A DNA stretch of 64,000 bases from Leeuwenhoekiella polynyae (lineage in GTDB: Bacteria; Bacteroidota; Bacteroidia; Flavobacteriales; Flavobacteriaceae), in contig NZ_QOVK01000018.1 of NCBI RefSeq assembly GCF_004104075.1, positions 29,111 through 93,110 on the forward strand, in the 5' to 3' direction. Position 1 is the stretch's first letter; every line of letters starts with the position of its first letter. The translations under genes and the position numbers were made by a program. Under the pieces are notes generated by a model, which was not told the DNA's origin, ran no database searches, and was given only the letters and a program-made list of their open reading frames with translations. This document shows, piece by piece, positions 55,292 to 63,279 of the stretch.

Positions 55292-55843
55292 ATGAAACGC
55301 ACTTTATTTTTAGTAGCAGCAAGTTTCCTAATCGGAGCTACTGCGCAGGCATCAGAACACATGACAACGGCTGAGCAAAATGAAAGCAATAGCGTGCGTA
55401 ACTACATGCAGCCTGTGGTTTTTATTGAACAAGGTATTGAGTTTTTGATCTACCCGGATGGAACTCTTGATTTTAATGCAACACCAGCATCTATACGCCT
55501 CAATGGAAATCATGTACGTCCAGTATATTATAATCCCAGAGATGTATACGGCACAGGCGCTAATTACCGCAGAGGTTATGTGAAATACAACCGAAGTGGA
55601 CAGATAGTACAAATAGGCGGTATTACCATAGGGTATTTACACAACGGGCAGGTGAACCGCATAGGTGACATTCCTGTAAACTATAAAAAAGGTGTTTTAG
55701 ATAAAGTAGGAAACTTAAAGATGCATTACGACCGTAGCGGTCGCATGTATAAGCAGACCGGAAGCATTTATAAAGGAAAAAAATATAAGAAAGAAGCTCT
55801 GCAGATCAACACCGTGTATGGGGATCGCAGTCGCAGATCTTAA
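55292..55843 (+). CDS. Secreted hypothetical protein
   Basis: 183 residues with signal peptide (to ATAQA, residue 20). A short leader with an A15 run lies before. The mature part has repeated beta motifs: NGNHVRPVYYNPRD, NRSGQIVQIGGITIGY, NGQVNRIGDIPVNYKKG, DKVGNLKMHYDRSG. About four repeats of the kind xRxGxIxxIGxIxIxY. It is likely a periplasmic or surface beta protein. No family name recognised; a clear terminator follows. Confidence 0.75.
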   Translation: MKRTLFLVAASFLIGATAQASEHMTTAEQNESNSVRNYMQPVVFIEQGIEFLIYPDGTLDFNATPASIRLNGNHVRPVYYNPRDVYGTGANYRRGYVKYNRSGQIVQIGGITIGYLHNGQVNRIGDIPVNYKKGVLDKVGNLKMHYDRSGRMYKQTGSIYKGKKYKKEALQINTVYGDRSRRS

Positions 55844-55905
55844 CGATTAAGACTCGTCTGATTAACGAGTTATAGTTTGATTTTTTTGGTTGGTTAGTTA
55901 GTTGG

Positions 55906-55941
55906 AAATCCCCGGCAAGTAAATTTGTCCGGGGATTTTTT
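55906..55941 (+). terminator. Intrinsic terminator
   Basis: Perfect stem AAATCCCCGG / CCGGGGATTT with a 13-base loop and following T-run, after the secreted beta protein and 41 bases before mnmE. Confidence 0.88.
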
Positions 55942-55981
55942 AGGAGCGCTCCCCAATGCAATATTTTGTAATTTTGCGGCT

Positions 55982-57421
55982 ATGCACATTCAAGATACCA
56001 TCGCTGCACTAGCCACTGCTCCCGGAGCCGGAGCAATTGCTGTCATACGCGTTTCAGGAGCCAATGCTTTAGACCTAGTCTCCTCTGTTTTTAAAGCTAA
56101 AAGCGGAAAGATTCTCAAAGAGCAGCAATCTCACACCCTGCATCTGGGGAATATTGTGGACGGAAACCGTATTATTGATGAAGCACTGGTTTCTATTTTT
56201 AAAGGAAAACGCTCGTACACGGGGGAACCTACGGTAGAGATCTCGTGCCACGGAAGTTCGTATATACAACAGGAGATTTTACAACTGCTGTTTAGAAAAG
56301 GATGCCGGGCTGCAAAGGCTGGCGAATTTACCTTGCGTGCATTTATCAACGGGAAGATGGACTTGAGTCAGGCGGAAGCTGTGGCCGATCTTATTGCCAG
56401 TGACAATGCCGGGTCTCACCAGATCGCCATGCAACAAATGCGGGGTGGGTTTTCTAACGAAATTGCCCAACTGCGTCAGGAGTTGCTCAACTTTGCTTCG
56501 TTGATCGAACTCGAACTCGACTTTGCCGAAGAAGATGTAGAGTTTGCCAACCGTGAAGAATTTCAGAGTCTCATCTCAAAAATTACCCGCGTACTCAAAC
56601 GCCTGATCGATTCGTTTGCTACCGGAAACGTCATTAAAAACGGAATTCCCGTAGCGATTGTAGGCGAACCCAATGTGGGAAAATCTACCTTGCTCAATGC
56701 CTTGCTTAATGAAGAGCGTGCCATTGTAAGCGATATCGCAGGAACCACGCGTGATACTATAGAAGATGAAATCGCTATTGGTGGTATTGGTTTCCGGTTT
56801 ATAGATACCGCAGGAATTCGAGAAACAGTGGATGTGATCGAAGGTCTGGGCATCAAAAAAACCTTTGAAAAGATCAGTCAGGCGCAAGTAGTATTGTATC
56901 TAATCAACTCTCAAGCCCCGTCAGCCTCCGGTAGCTCCCCCAAAGGGAGAGCATTTGCTGACCTCCAATTAGAAATAGAAAAAATTAAAAATCGCTTCCC
57001 GGATAAGCCTTTAGTACTGGTTGCTAATAAAATGGATCACCTCAACGCGGAAGAACAGCATACCATCCACAACCAACTTTCTGAACTGATTCCTGAAGAT
57101 TCAAAATCTACCGTTTTACTCATTTCGGCCAAAACCGGTACGGGTGTAGACGAACTTAAAGAGCAACTCCTGCAATTTGTAAATACGGGTGCGCTTCGCA
57201 ACAATGAAACCCTGGTGACCAATTCGCGTCACTACGATTCGCTGCTCAAAGCCCTCGAAGAAATCGAAAAAGTACAGGTGGGTATTGATGCCGGACTAAG
57301 CGGTGACCTTCTCGCCATTGATATTCGCGAGGCGTTATATCACTTTGGAGAGATCACCGGGCAGGTGACCAACGATGAACTCTTGGGCAATATCTTTGCG
57401 AATTTTTGTATCGGTAAATAA
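55982..57421 (+). CDS. mnmE: tRNA modification GTPase MnmE (TrmE)
   Basis: 479 residues from MHIQDTIAALATAPG. N-terminal tetrahydrofolate-binding domain (1-120), helical domain, G domain with Walker A GEPNVGKST (about 228-236), DTAGIRE switch II, NKMD base motif and C-terminal FCIGK with the catalytic Cys. With MnmG it makes 5-carboxymethylaminomethyl-uridine in tRNA. Residues about 311-328 (PSASGSSPKGRAFADLQ) come from a palindromic insert absent from normal MnmE. The frame is kept. TAATTTTG five bases before the ATG could be a promoter giving a nearly leaderless RNA. Confidence 0.95.
   Translation: MHIQDTIAALATAPGAGAIAVIRVSGANALDLVSSVFKAKSGKILKEQQSHTLHLGNIVDGNRIIDEALVSIFKGKRSYTGEPTVEISCHGSSYIQQEILQLLFRKGCRAAKAGEFTLRAFINGKMDLSQAEAVADLIASDNAGSHQIAMQQMRGGFSNEIAQLRQELLNFASLIELELDFAEEDVEFANREEFQSLISKITRVLKRLIDSFATGNVIKNGIPVAIVGEPNVGKSTLLNALLNEERAIVSDIAGTTRDTIEDEIAIGGIGFRFIDTAGIRETVDVIEGLGIKKTFEKISQAQVVLYLINSQAPSASGSSPKGRAFADLQLEIEKIKNRFPDKPLVLVANKMDHLNAEEQHTIHNQLSELIPEDSKSTVLLISAKTGTGVDELKEQLLQFVNTGALRNNETLVTNSRHYDSLLKALEEIEKVQVGIDAGLSGDLLAIDIREALYHFGEITGQVTNDELLGNIFANFCIGK
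56920..56962. repeat. Palindromic repeat insertion inside mnmE
   Basis: Outer inverted ends GTCAGC / GCTGAC and inner stem CTCCC / GGGAG enclose a 43-base piece lying between G-domain motifs. The multiple stems and the Ser/Gly/Pro-rich peptide show that a non-coding repeat was captured in frame. Confidence 0.7.
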
Positions 57422-57430
57422 ATTTGAAAT

Positions 57431-57460
57431 TTAATTTGATATCATTTGACATCAAATTAA
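57431..57460. promoter_or_regulatory. Perfect inverted repeat just after mnmE
   Basis: TTAATTTGAT - ATCATTTGAC - ATCAAATTAA: ten-base arms, ten-base spacer. The inner TTTGATATCATTTGA is repeated directly at 58877-58891, after the recombinase gene. Candidate attachment-core or accessory recombinase site. Could also act as the mnmE terminator, but there is no GC stem. Confidence 0.5.
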
Positions 57461-57543
57461 TACAAAACCTAACAAAATCAATGCTTTAAGACGCTTAATT
57501 ATTCAACAGTATTTTCTCTTAATTCTTCTATAATTGTTCTTTT

Positions 57544-57607
57544 GTTACACCTCTGGTACACCTCAACGTTAAAATTTAAACATGAGGTGTACCAAAGTAC
57601 ACCTCAT
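57544..57607. promoter_or_regulatory. TACACCTC repeat sites before the recombinase gene
   Basis: Two direct copies GTTACACCTC (57544) and GGTACACCTCA (57555), then a perfect palindrome ATGAGGTGTAC-CAAA-GTACACCTCAT (57582-57607). The last arm is 39 bases before the integrase ATG. Position suits an autoregulatory operator or arm-type integrase sites. Confidence 0.6.
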
Positions 57608-57645
57608 TTAGCTTTTTTGAATTAATTTTACAAAAAGCTCATATT

Positions 57646-58776
57646 ATGGTAATTAAGCTCAAAAAGAAAAAACTCACTTCGGGAAAGTACAGTCTATATA
57701 TTGAATATTATAAAGGCAAGACCAGAGATGCCAATGGTAAACAAATTCATTCAAGAGAATTTGAGTACCTCAAACAGTATCTCTATATGAGTCCTAAAAA
57801 CGCTCTTGAAAAGAGAGAAAATGAAGAAACACTCCTAAGGGCTGAACAAATCCTATCCATTCGCCGAGCAGAATATGCTCAAGGCAAATATGGAATTAAA
57901 GATCGTAGTAAAGACAAATTACTATTTCTGAATTATTATGAAAAGCTCAAGGAAGAGCGCTATGAGACCAAAGGTAATTATGATAATTGGGATGCCGCTC
58001 AAAATCACCTTGAGAACTACTGTAAAAACAAGCACATTACCTTTGAAGATGTAGATGAAGAATTTGTACTAGGCTATAAAAAATATCTGAACAAAAAAGC
58101 GAAAACTAAATCGAATACACTATTATCACAGAATTCTAAATACTCTTATTTTAATAAATTCAAAGCAGCATTAAGACAAGCTTTTGATGATGGGTATACC
58201 AGTCGCAATTATGCTACAGCCGTGAAAGGGTTTGCTATGGGTGAAACTATGCGCGAATATCTAACGCACGAAGAATTACAAAACTTAGTGAAAGCTGAAT
58301 GTAAACATCAAATGTTGAAGAATGCGTTTATTTTTAGCTGTCTTACCGGTTTACGGTGGAGCGATATAAATAAACTTACCTGGTCTGAAGTGCGTGATGA
58401 AGAAGACGGATCCCGACTTATATTCCAACAGAAAAAAACTGCCGTTCAGGAATACCAATACCTATCTGAACAAGCGCGGAGTATTTTAGGTACTCGAAAG
58501 GAAGACAGCGCTCGTGTATTTCAAGGTTTGAAATACGGTGCCCATTTTAATGCAGAATTACTCCGGTGGTGTATGCGTGCCGGAATAACCAAACATATTA
58601 CTTTTCATAGTGCCAGACATACGCACGCTGTACTGCTACTAGAAAACGGAGCTGATATATACACGGTTTCTAAAATTCTTGGACATAAAGAAATTCGAAC
58701 CACGCAGATCTACGCTAAAATTGTAGACAAAAAGAAAAAAGAAGCGGCTTATCTAATACCAAAATTGGAAATCTAA
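57646..58776 (+). CDS. Tyrosine recombinase (integrase)
   Basis: 376 residues. N-terminal Arm/SAM-like part (LKKKKLTSGKYSLYIEYYKG; then NYDNWDAAQNHLENY) and C-terminal catalytic domain. The active residues are in TGLRWSDINKL (Arg, about 236), FHSARHTHAVLLLE (HxxR, about 321-324), LGHKEIRTTQIYAKIV (His and nucleophile Tyr, about 347-356). Family typical of Bacteroidota integrative elements. It starts the mobilizable element just downstream of mnmE and is preceded by clustered repeat sites. Confidence 0.93.
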   Translation: MVIKLKKKKLTSGKYSLYIEYYKGKTRDANGKQIHSREFEYLKQYLYMSPKNALEKRENEETLLRAEQILSIRRAEYAQGKYGIKDRSKDKLLFLNYYEKLKEERYETKGNYDNWDAAQNHLENYCKNKHITFEDVDEEFVLGYKKYLNKKAKTKSNTLLSQNSKYSYFNKFKAALRQAFDDGYTSRNYATAVKGFAMGETMREYLTHEELQNLVKAECKHQMLKNAFIFSCLTGLRWSDINKLTWSEVRDEEDGSRLIFQQKKTAVQEYQYLSEQARSILGTRKEDSARVFQGLKYGAHFNAELLRWCMRAGITKHITFHSARHTHAVLLLENGADIYTVSKILGHKEIRTTQIYAKIVDKKKKEAAYLIPKLEI

Positions 58777-58876
58777 GGTTTTACCTGTTGATAACTTACA
58801 AAAACTCCCGTTTCACGCATAATTTTTAGTGGTATTTGTTATGCGCAAGAATGTGCAAAAATTCTTTTTGTTATGG

Positions 58877-58891
58877 TTTGATATCATTTGA
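58877..58891. repeat. Second copy of TTTGATATCATTTGA
   Basis: Identical to 57435-57449; the match reaches 18 of 20 bases. The two copies bracket the recombinase gene. Possible att half-site or regulator box. Confidence 0.5.
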
Positions 58892-59048
58892 AATCATTTA
58901 ATATAAATACCTATTTTTCAGATATTTGTGCATAAGTACTGAGTTGAAAACGAGGCTTTAATTAATCATAGCTTTACTTTTATCTCAAGAATTCTAAAAA
59001 AATACAACAAAGCGCTTTGTTCACTATTCACTTTAAAAATCGAATACG

Positions 59049-59330
59049 ATGAACACGATTAATTTAGACGAAAGGCTAGAACGCATTGAATCGCTATTAC
59101 TAGCCAACAAAAAGGTACTTACGCTTGAAGAAGCTTGTGATTATACAGGTATCTCTCGAAGCTATTTATACAAATTAACCTCTACTGGAAGCATTCCGCA
59201 CAGCAAGCCTGGTGGTAAACTTATTTACTTCGACATCGATCTGTTGAACAAATGGCTTTTAGAAAATCAGCGTAAATCTCATTCGCAGATTGAACAGGAA
59301 GCATTGAGTTACACCTTGAAAAAGCGATAA
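59049..59330 (+). CDS. Excisionase-like helix-turn-helix protein
   Basis: 93 residues. The winged MerR-like helix-turn-helix TLEEACDYTGISRSYLYKLTSTG is followed by HSKPGGKLIYFDIDLLNKWL, the standard excisionase/HTH_17 signature. Such proteins steer the tyrosine recombinase to excision and bind DNA near the att sites. Preceded by a 270-base gap after the integrase and followed by a terminator. Confidence 0.9.
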   Translation: MNTINLDERLERIESLLLANKKVLTLEEACDYTGISRSYLYKLTSTGSIPHSKPGGKLIYFDIDLLNKWLLENQRKSHSQIEQEALSYTLKKR

Positions 59331-59340
59331 CTCACCTTCA

Positions 59341-59367
59341 AACCCTGATTCTTTTTGAATCAGGGTT
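59341..59367 (+). terminator. Intrinsic terminator
   Basis: Eleven-base perfect stem AACCCTGATTC / GAATCAGGGTT with TTTTT loop. It decides the start of the next gene at 59394, since an upstream start would begin within the hairpin. Confidence 0.88.
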
Positions 59368-59393
59368 TCTCTTCACTATTAAAATCATTTATT

Positions 59394-60626
59394 ATGAAAG
59401 CTATACCCTATAAAAGGGTCGGCACCACCTATTACAAGCTGGTTGCCGCTCCTACTATTGCCGGTCATTTCAACGAGTTTCTAGTTCATTGGAATATAGA
59501 TACCATAAAACAAGATCACGGAAAAGCCTATCTGACTAAAATCCCCAAATACGATGGCTTCACATGTATTCCCAATCATATTAACTTCCAACAGGAGTAC
59601 AAAGGGTTTTATAACATCTACTCTCCTCTGAGTAAGCAACCCAATGCAGGATCTTTTGAAACTACTTCTAAATTTCTTAGTCACATATTCGGTAACCAGC
59701 AAGAACTTGGGTTGGATTACCTGCAGTTGCTTTATACAAAGCCAGTACAGGTCCTACCTATTCTCTGCCTGGTATCTAAAGAACGTTCAACAGGTAAAAG
59801 CACTTTTTTAAAATGGCTTAAATCCATTTTTGAGAACAACCTCACGTATTTGACTAATGACAGTTTCAGTAGTCAGTTCAATTCCGACTGGGCAAACAAG
59901 CTCCTGATCTGTATTGATGAAGTTCTTTTCAATAAAGAAGAATTAACCGAGCGTATTAAATACCTAAGCACCACAAACATCAACAAGCTTGAAGCTAAAG
60001 GAAAGGACAAACGGGAAGTAGAATTTTTTGGCAAGTTTATTCTTTGCAGTAACAACGAAGACAACTTCATTAAGATAGATGCTAACGAAACTCGATTTTG
60101 GGTCTTAAAAGTTCCCTCCATCAAGAAAGAGCAAACTGGTTTTTTAGAACAACTCATTTCTGAAATCCCTGCATTCTTATACTATCTATCAAATCGAAAG
60201 CTAAGTACTACCCACCAAACCCGGATGTGGTTTACGCCACAGCAAATTAAAACAGCTGCACTTTCCAAACTCGTAAAAAACAATAGAAACCGGGTAGAAA
60301 AAGAATTGGCCAGTATTCTTATGGGGGTCTTTGAGAAGTTTGATTTAGAGGAAGTAGATTTTTGTCCCTTAGACGCTTTAAATGCGCTGAATAAAACCAG
60401 AGTCAAAACGGATCTTACACAACTTCGCAAATTATTGAAGGTAGACTGGAAATTGACCAATCAACCTAACTCCAATCAATACCGAAAATTCATTATTTGG
60501 TCAGATGGATCTATCAATTTGATAGAGGCTAAAGGCCGCTATTTTACCGTAAAAAAGGAATTCATTACCCAAAATTTTGATGAGACGATGACAGGTGAGG
60601 ACAATCCCACTGTTTACAAGAGCTGA
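59394..60626 (+). CDS. P-loop helicase-like replication protein of a mobilizable element
   Basis: 410 residues from MKAIPYKRVG. Walker A VSKERSTGKSTF near residue 130, Walker B LLICIDEVLF near 170, and a central SF3/D5-like helicase pattern (VEFFGKFILCSNNED, then WVLKVPSIKKE). It resembles phage/plasmid D5-type primase-helicases of Bacteroidota mobile elements. It works with the Toprim protein two genes on; repeat-rich DNA lies between them. Confidence 0.8.
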   Translation: MKAIPYKRVGTTYYKLVAAPTIAGHFNEFLVHWNIDTIKQDHGKAYLTKIPKYDGFTCIPNHINFQQEYKGFYNIYSPLSKQPNAGSFETTSKFLSHIFGNQQELGLDYLQLLYTKPVQVLPILCLVSKERSTGKSTFLKWLKSIFENNLTYLTNDSFSSQFNSDWANKLLICIDEVLFNKEELTERIKYLSTTNINKLEAKGKDKREVEFFGKFILCSNNEDNFIKIDANETRFWVLKVPSIKKEQTGFLEQLISEIPAFLYYLSNRKLSTTHQTRMWFTPQQIKTAALSKLVKNNRNRVEKELASILMGVFEKFDLEEVDFCPLDALNALNKTRVKTDLTQLRKLLKVDWKLTNQPNSNQYRKFIIWSDGSINLIEAKGRYFTVKKEFITQNFDETMTGEDNPTVYKS

Positions 60627-60629
60627 AGC

Positions 60630-60772
60630 TGTCATCATTTTGTCATCAAACTGTCATCAAAAAAATAAATGATGACAAAGATGAAGCTTAAAAAATTAAA
60701 AATGATGAAACGATGAATTTTTGATGACACGGTAAAGCCAGTTTTTATAGAGTCTAAGAGGATTTGTCATCA
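60630..60772. repeat. Iteron-like cluster of TGTCATCA
   Basis: Direct copies start at 60630, 60641, 60652 (exactly 11 bases apart) and 60765; inverted copies TGATGACA at 60669 and 60722. The three phased copies plus A-rich DNA are what a replication initiator-binding region looks like. It stands between helicase and primase genes. Candidate origin of an excised circular form. Confidence 0.6.
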
Positions 60773-60805
60773 AATCATCATTTTTTTTCTAAAAATAGAG
60801 TGCAG

Positions 60806-61660
60806 ATGAAAAAAGAAAAATTATCGTGTGAACAAGCCCGAAAAATATCCATCGTTAAGGCGCTGGAATTTTTCGGGCACATTCCCACTCGCAATAAGGA
60901 AAAGGAAGCTTGGTTTCTGAGTCCCCTGCGGTCAGAAACCCAAGCATCCTTTAAAGTTTCTAAAAAATTAAACTGCTGGTACGATCACGGACTAGGTATA
61001 GGCGGGAACTGTATCGATCTGGTTTGTGCCCTTTCAAAAGTATCCGTGAGCGATGCATTAGCGATTCTAGCTCAGCTTAAAACGGTTGATTATGATCTAC
61101 CCAAACAGCAGGAAACCAATTTTAAGGAATCTAGAATTGAAATCAAGCACATAAAAACGATTCAACATCCAGCTCTACTAGAATATTTGAGTGAGCGAAA
61201 AATTAGTCTGATTGCTGCAAAGCGATTCTGTAGGGAAGTTCATTATACTATTGGAAATAAATACTATTTCTCAATTGCACTGAAGAACAATTCCGGAGGA
61301 TGGGAATTTAGAAATCGCCACTATAAATCGTCTAGTTCTCCAAAAGATCTGACTTTGGTTAAAAATGGATTTTCATATTTAATTATTCTAGAAGGAATGT
61401 TTGACCTATTATCGCTTATTACAGTATATCCAAATTTAAAAAGAGAAGCTGATTTTCTTGTTTTAAACTCCGTTGCTTTTGCGGATAGGGCACTCCCCTA
61501 TTTTGATCATTATAAAATTGTTGAACTCTACTTAGATCAGGATGAAGCCGGAAGAAAAACCACAGCTTTCTTCTTGAATTCAACTTCAAAATGTATTGAT
61601 AAATCGGAATTCTATACTGCTGAAAAAGATCTTAATGCCTGGCTGATGAAAACGAAGTAA
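60806..61660 (+). CDS. Toprim-domain primase-like protein
   Basis: 284 residues from MKKEKLSCEQARKIS. The N-terminal segment (EAWFLSPLRSETQASFKVSK, WYDHGLGIGGNCIDLVC) is like the CHC2 primase domain but the zinc-ligand Cys/His are not seen as a set. The Toprim motifs are IILEGMFDLLSL (Glu) and YLDQDEAGRKTTAF (DxDxAG). Probably makes primers for replication of the excised element. Start chosen because the upstream frame runs through repeat DNA. Confidence 0.82.
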   Translation: MKKEKLSCEQARKISIVKALEFFGHIPTRNKEKEAWFLSPLRSETQASFKVSKKLNCWYDHGLGIGGNCIDLVCALSKVSVSDALAILAQLKTVDYDLPKQQETNFKESRIEIKHIKTIQHPALLEYLSERKISLIAAKRFCREVHYTIGNKYYFSIALKNNSGGWEFRNRHYKSSSSPKDLTLVKNGFSYLIILEGMFDLLSLITVYPNLKREADFLVLNSVAFADRALPYFDHYKIVELYLDQDEAGRKTTAFFLNSTSKCIDKSEFYTAEKDLNAWLMKTK

Positions 61661-61681
61661 AACTGATTTCTGGAAAGCAGG

Positions 61682-61712
61682 GCAAGATGTGTGGCTGTGG
61701 CCACAATCTTGC
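61682..61712. other. Candidate oriT hairpin
   Basis: GCAAGATGTGTGGC and GGCCACAATCTTGC form a long inverted repeat with one shifted base around a short loop; outer bases AGCAGG / TTTGCT extend the pairing. It lies 36 bases before the MobC-like gene, the usual position for the transfer origin of MOBP/Q-type elements. The nick base cannot be seen by eye. Confidence 0.6.
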
Positions 61713-61747
61713 TTTGCTCCCGGTGGTTGCAAAGAAAAAAACAAACG

Positions 61748-62044
61748 ATGAAAAGAGCACTTATCAAATTCAGATGCAGCGTGTATGAGAAAAAACTGCT
61801 ACAGGTTAAAGCAAAAGCTGCAGGCTTGAGCCTGAGTGCTTTTTGCCGAAATAGCCTTATGGAACAACAGATTACTGCGCGGATGAGCGAAGAGCATATC
61901 AATACCTATAAAATGCTGGTGAAGTATCACAATAATTTTAAACGTATTGGCAATATGTATAAAAAAGGTAATCCAAAGCTTAGTGAAGAAGTCAATCTGG
62001 TTGCTGAAGAAATCAAGACACACCTAAAAAGTATCATACCATGA
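61748..62044 (+). CDS. MobC-like relaxosome accessory protein
   Basis: 98 residues from MKRALIKFRCSVYEKKLL. The first part has a ribbon-helix-helix pattern (RALIKFRCSVYEKKLLQ, then AGLSLSAFCRNSL) and a helical tail (YKMLVKYHNNFKRIGNMYKK). The form is that of MobC/BmgB proteins that open DNA at oriT. It overlaps the relaxase gene by ATGA. Confidence 0.82.
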   Translation: MKRALIKFRCSVYEKKLLQVKAKAAGLSLSAFCRNSLMEQQITARMSEEHINTYKMLVKYHNNFKRIGNMYKKGNPKLSEEVNLVAEEIKTHLKSIIP

Positions 62045-62865
62045 TCGGAAAAGGAAGTTCCATATCCAGCACCCTGGGAGCCATTCGCTACGGGAATAAC
62101 CCAGAGAAAGAAGCTGAGCAGGTATACAGTCATTTAATCGTTGGTGAAACTCCGGAAGAAATCACACAGGAGTTTAGAGCTGTACAGCAACTCAATCAAA
62201 ACTGTGAGCGCAACACCTTAAGCTTTATTCTAAGCCCAACAATAAAAGACGGTGACAATATGAGTAAAGAGGATCTTGCGGAACTTACTAAAGTTTTTCT
62301 TGAACAAATGAAGTTAACAGAACGCCAGGCGGTCTCTTTTGTTCATCGAGATAAAGCGCATACCCACGTGCATCTTTACGTCAATCGTATCGATCTAAAT
62401 GGCAGGGCATACAATGACAGTTTTATCGGAAAGCAAAGTCAGCTATCCGCTGAGCGAACTGCAAAGCAAATGGGCATACAAACCGTGCAAGACGTGCAAT
62501 TTGAAAAAAATAAAGAGTTGGCCAATGCGAGAGGTGAAATCCATAAGGCGCATCAGCAAGCCATTCAAGGCTCCTCCAAAGATCTTCAGACTTACATCAA
62601 TCGAATGCAAGAGCGACATATTGGTGTTATACCGGTAATCAATAAATCCAAACAACTTCAGGGTTTTCGGTTTGAGTACCAAGGGCAAAGTATAAAAGGA
62701 AGTAAAGTACATCGCTCGATGTCTGCCAGTAATTTGCTCAAATCCATCAGCCGTGCAAAAAGTGTTGTTTTATCAGGAACAAGCGTGCCCATTGCACCAA
62801 GCCTGGCTAAAGCTGTAGTCAAAAAGGTCCTAAAAATTGTAATCGATAAAGGAATTGGAATATGA
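62041..62865 (+). CDS. Relaxase/mobilization nuclease (MobA-like)
   Basis: 274 residues. Starts IGKGSSISSTLGAIRYG with the Tyr motif, continues to the histidine cluster FVHRDKAHTHVHLYVNRID (about 100-118), the HxH metal triad of MOBP-type relaxases. No long helicase or primase tail, so it is a short mobilization relaxase. It nicks oriT and leads the strand out through a helper conjugation pore. Overlaps both neighbours by four bases (ATGA). Confidence 0.9.
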   Translation: MIGKGSSISSTLGAIRYGNNPEKEAEQVYSHLIVGETPEEITQEFRAVQQLNQNCERNTLSFILSPTIKDGDNMSKEDLAELTKVFLEQMKLTERQAVSFVHRDKAHTHVHLYVNRIDLNGRAYNDSFIGKQSQLSAERTAKQMGIQTVQDVQFEKNKELANARGEIHKAHQQAIQGSSKDLQTYINRMQERHIGVIPVINKSKQLQGFRFEYQGQSIKGSKVHRSMSASNLLKSISRAKSVVLSGTSVPIAPSLAKAVVKKVLKIVIDKGIGI

Positions 62866-63176
62866 CAAAGCTTGAACTAATCTCAGAACTACTAGTTGAA
62901 GAATTACATTCTTTTAAGCAAGAAGTGAATCGTTTAGAACGGATTGAAAAGAATCTCAAGAAGACGAGCATTAAAGCCGACAGTACCAAAATTGAAAAGT
63001 TAATTGAGGTACATCTTAGAAAACTACATCTTGAGCAAACAACTCAACAGGAAAATCGGGAAGAAATCTTAAAACTTATTAAGCACTCTCGAACAATTCC
63101 GAATTGGTTATTAGTGCTAGTCCTGCTTATTTTTATCTCACAAGCATTTGCTCTCATTTATCTGCTGCTACGCTGA
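62862..63176 (+). CDS. Small membrane protein of the mobilization operon
   Basis: 104 residues. Coiled-coil-prone charged N-terminal part (EELHSFKQEVNRLERIEKNL) and one C-terminal transmembrane helix (WLLVLVLLIFISQAFALIYL). Overlaps the relaxase stop by ATGA, so it is translated with it. Such a tail-anchored protein could bring the relaxosome to the membrane; this is inference. Confidence 0.8.
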   Translation: MTKLELISELLVEELHSFKQEVNRLERIEKNLKKTSIKADSTKIEKLIEVHLRKLHLEQTTQQENREEILKLIKHSRTIPNWLLVLVLLIFISQAFALIYLLLR

Positions 63177-63194
63177 TATGAAAAACGGGGATTA

Positions 63195-63249
63195 ATTTTT
63201 TCTTTCAAAAAAACCTAGCCGCTGTGAAGGCCTTTTCGAAAGAAAAAAT
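63195..63249. repeat. 12-bp inverted repeat after the mobilization operon
   Basis: ATTTTTTCTTTC and GAAAGAAAAAAT, perfect, 31 bases apart, with a smaller GGCC-type loop inside. May end the operon or mark the element boundary. Confidence 0.55.
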
Positions 63250-63279
63250 AATGGGAAGGGATTTAGATAAGAGGATAAT

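Noticed and set aside
60630..60772. CRISPR-like repeats
   Set aside because: Units are only eight bases with 3-base gaps and mixed orientation, fitting iterons better.
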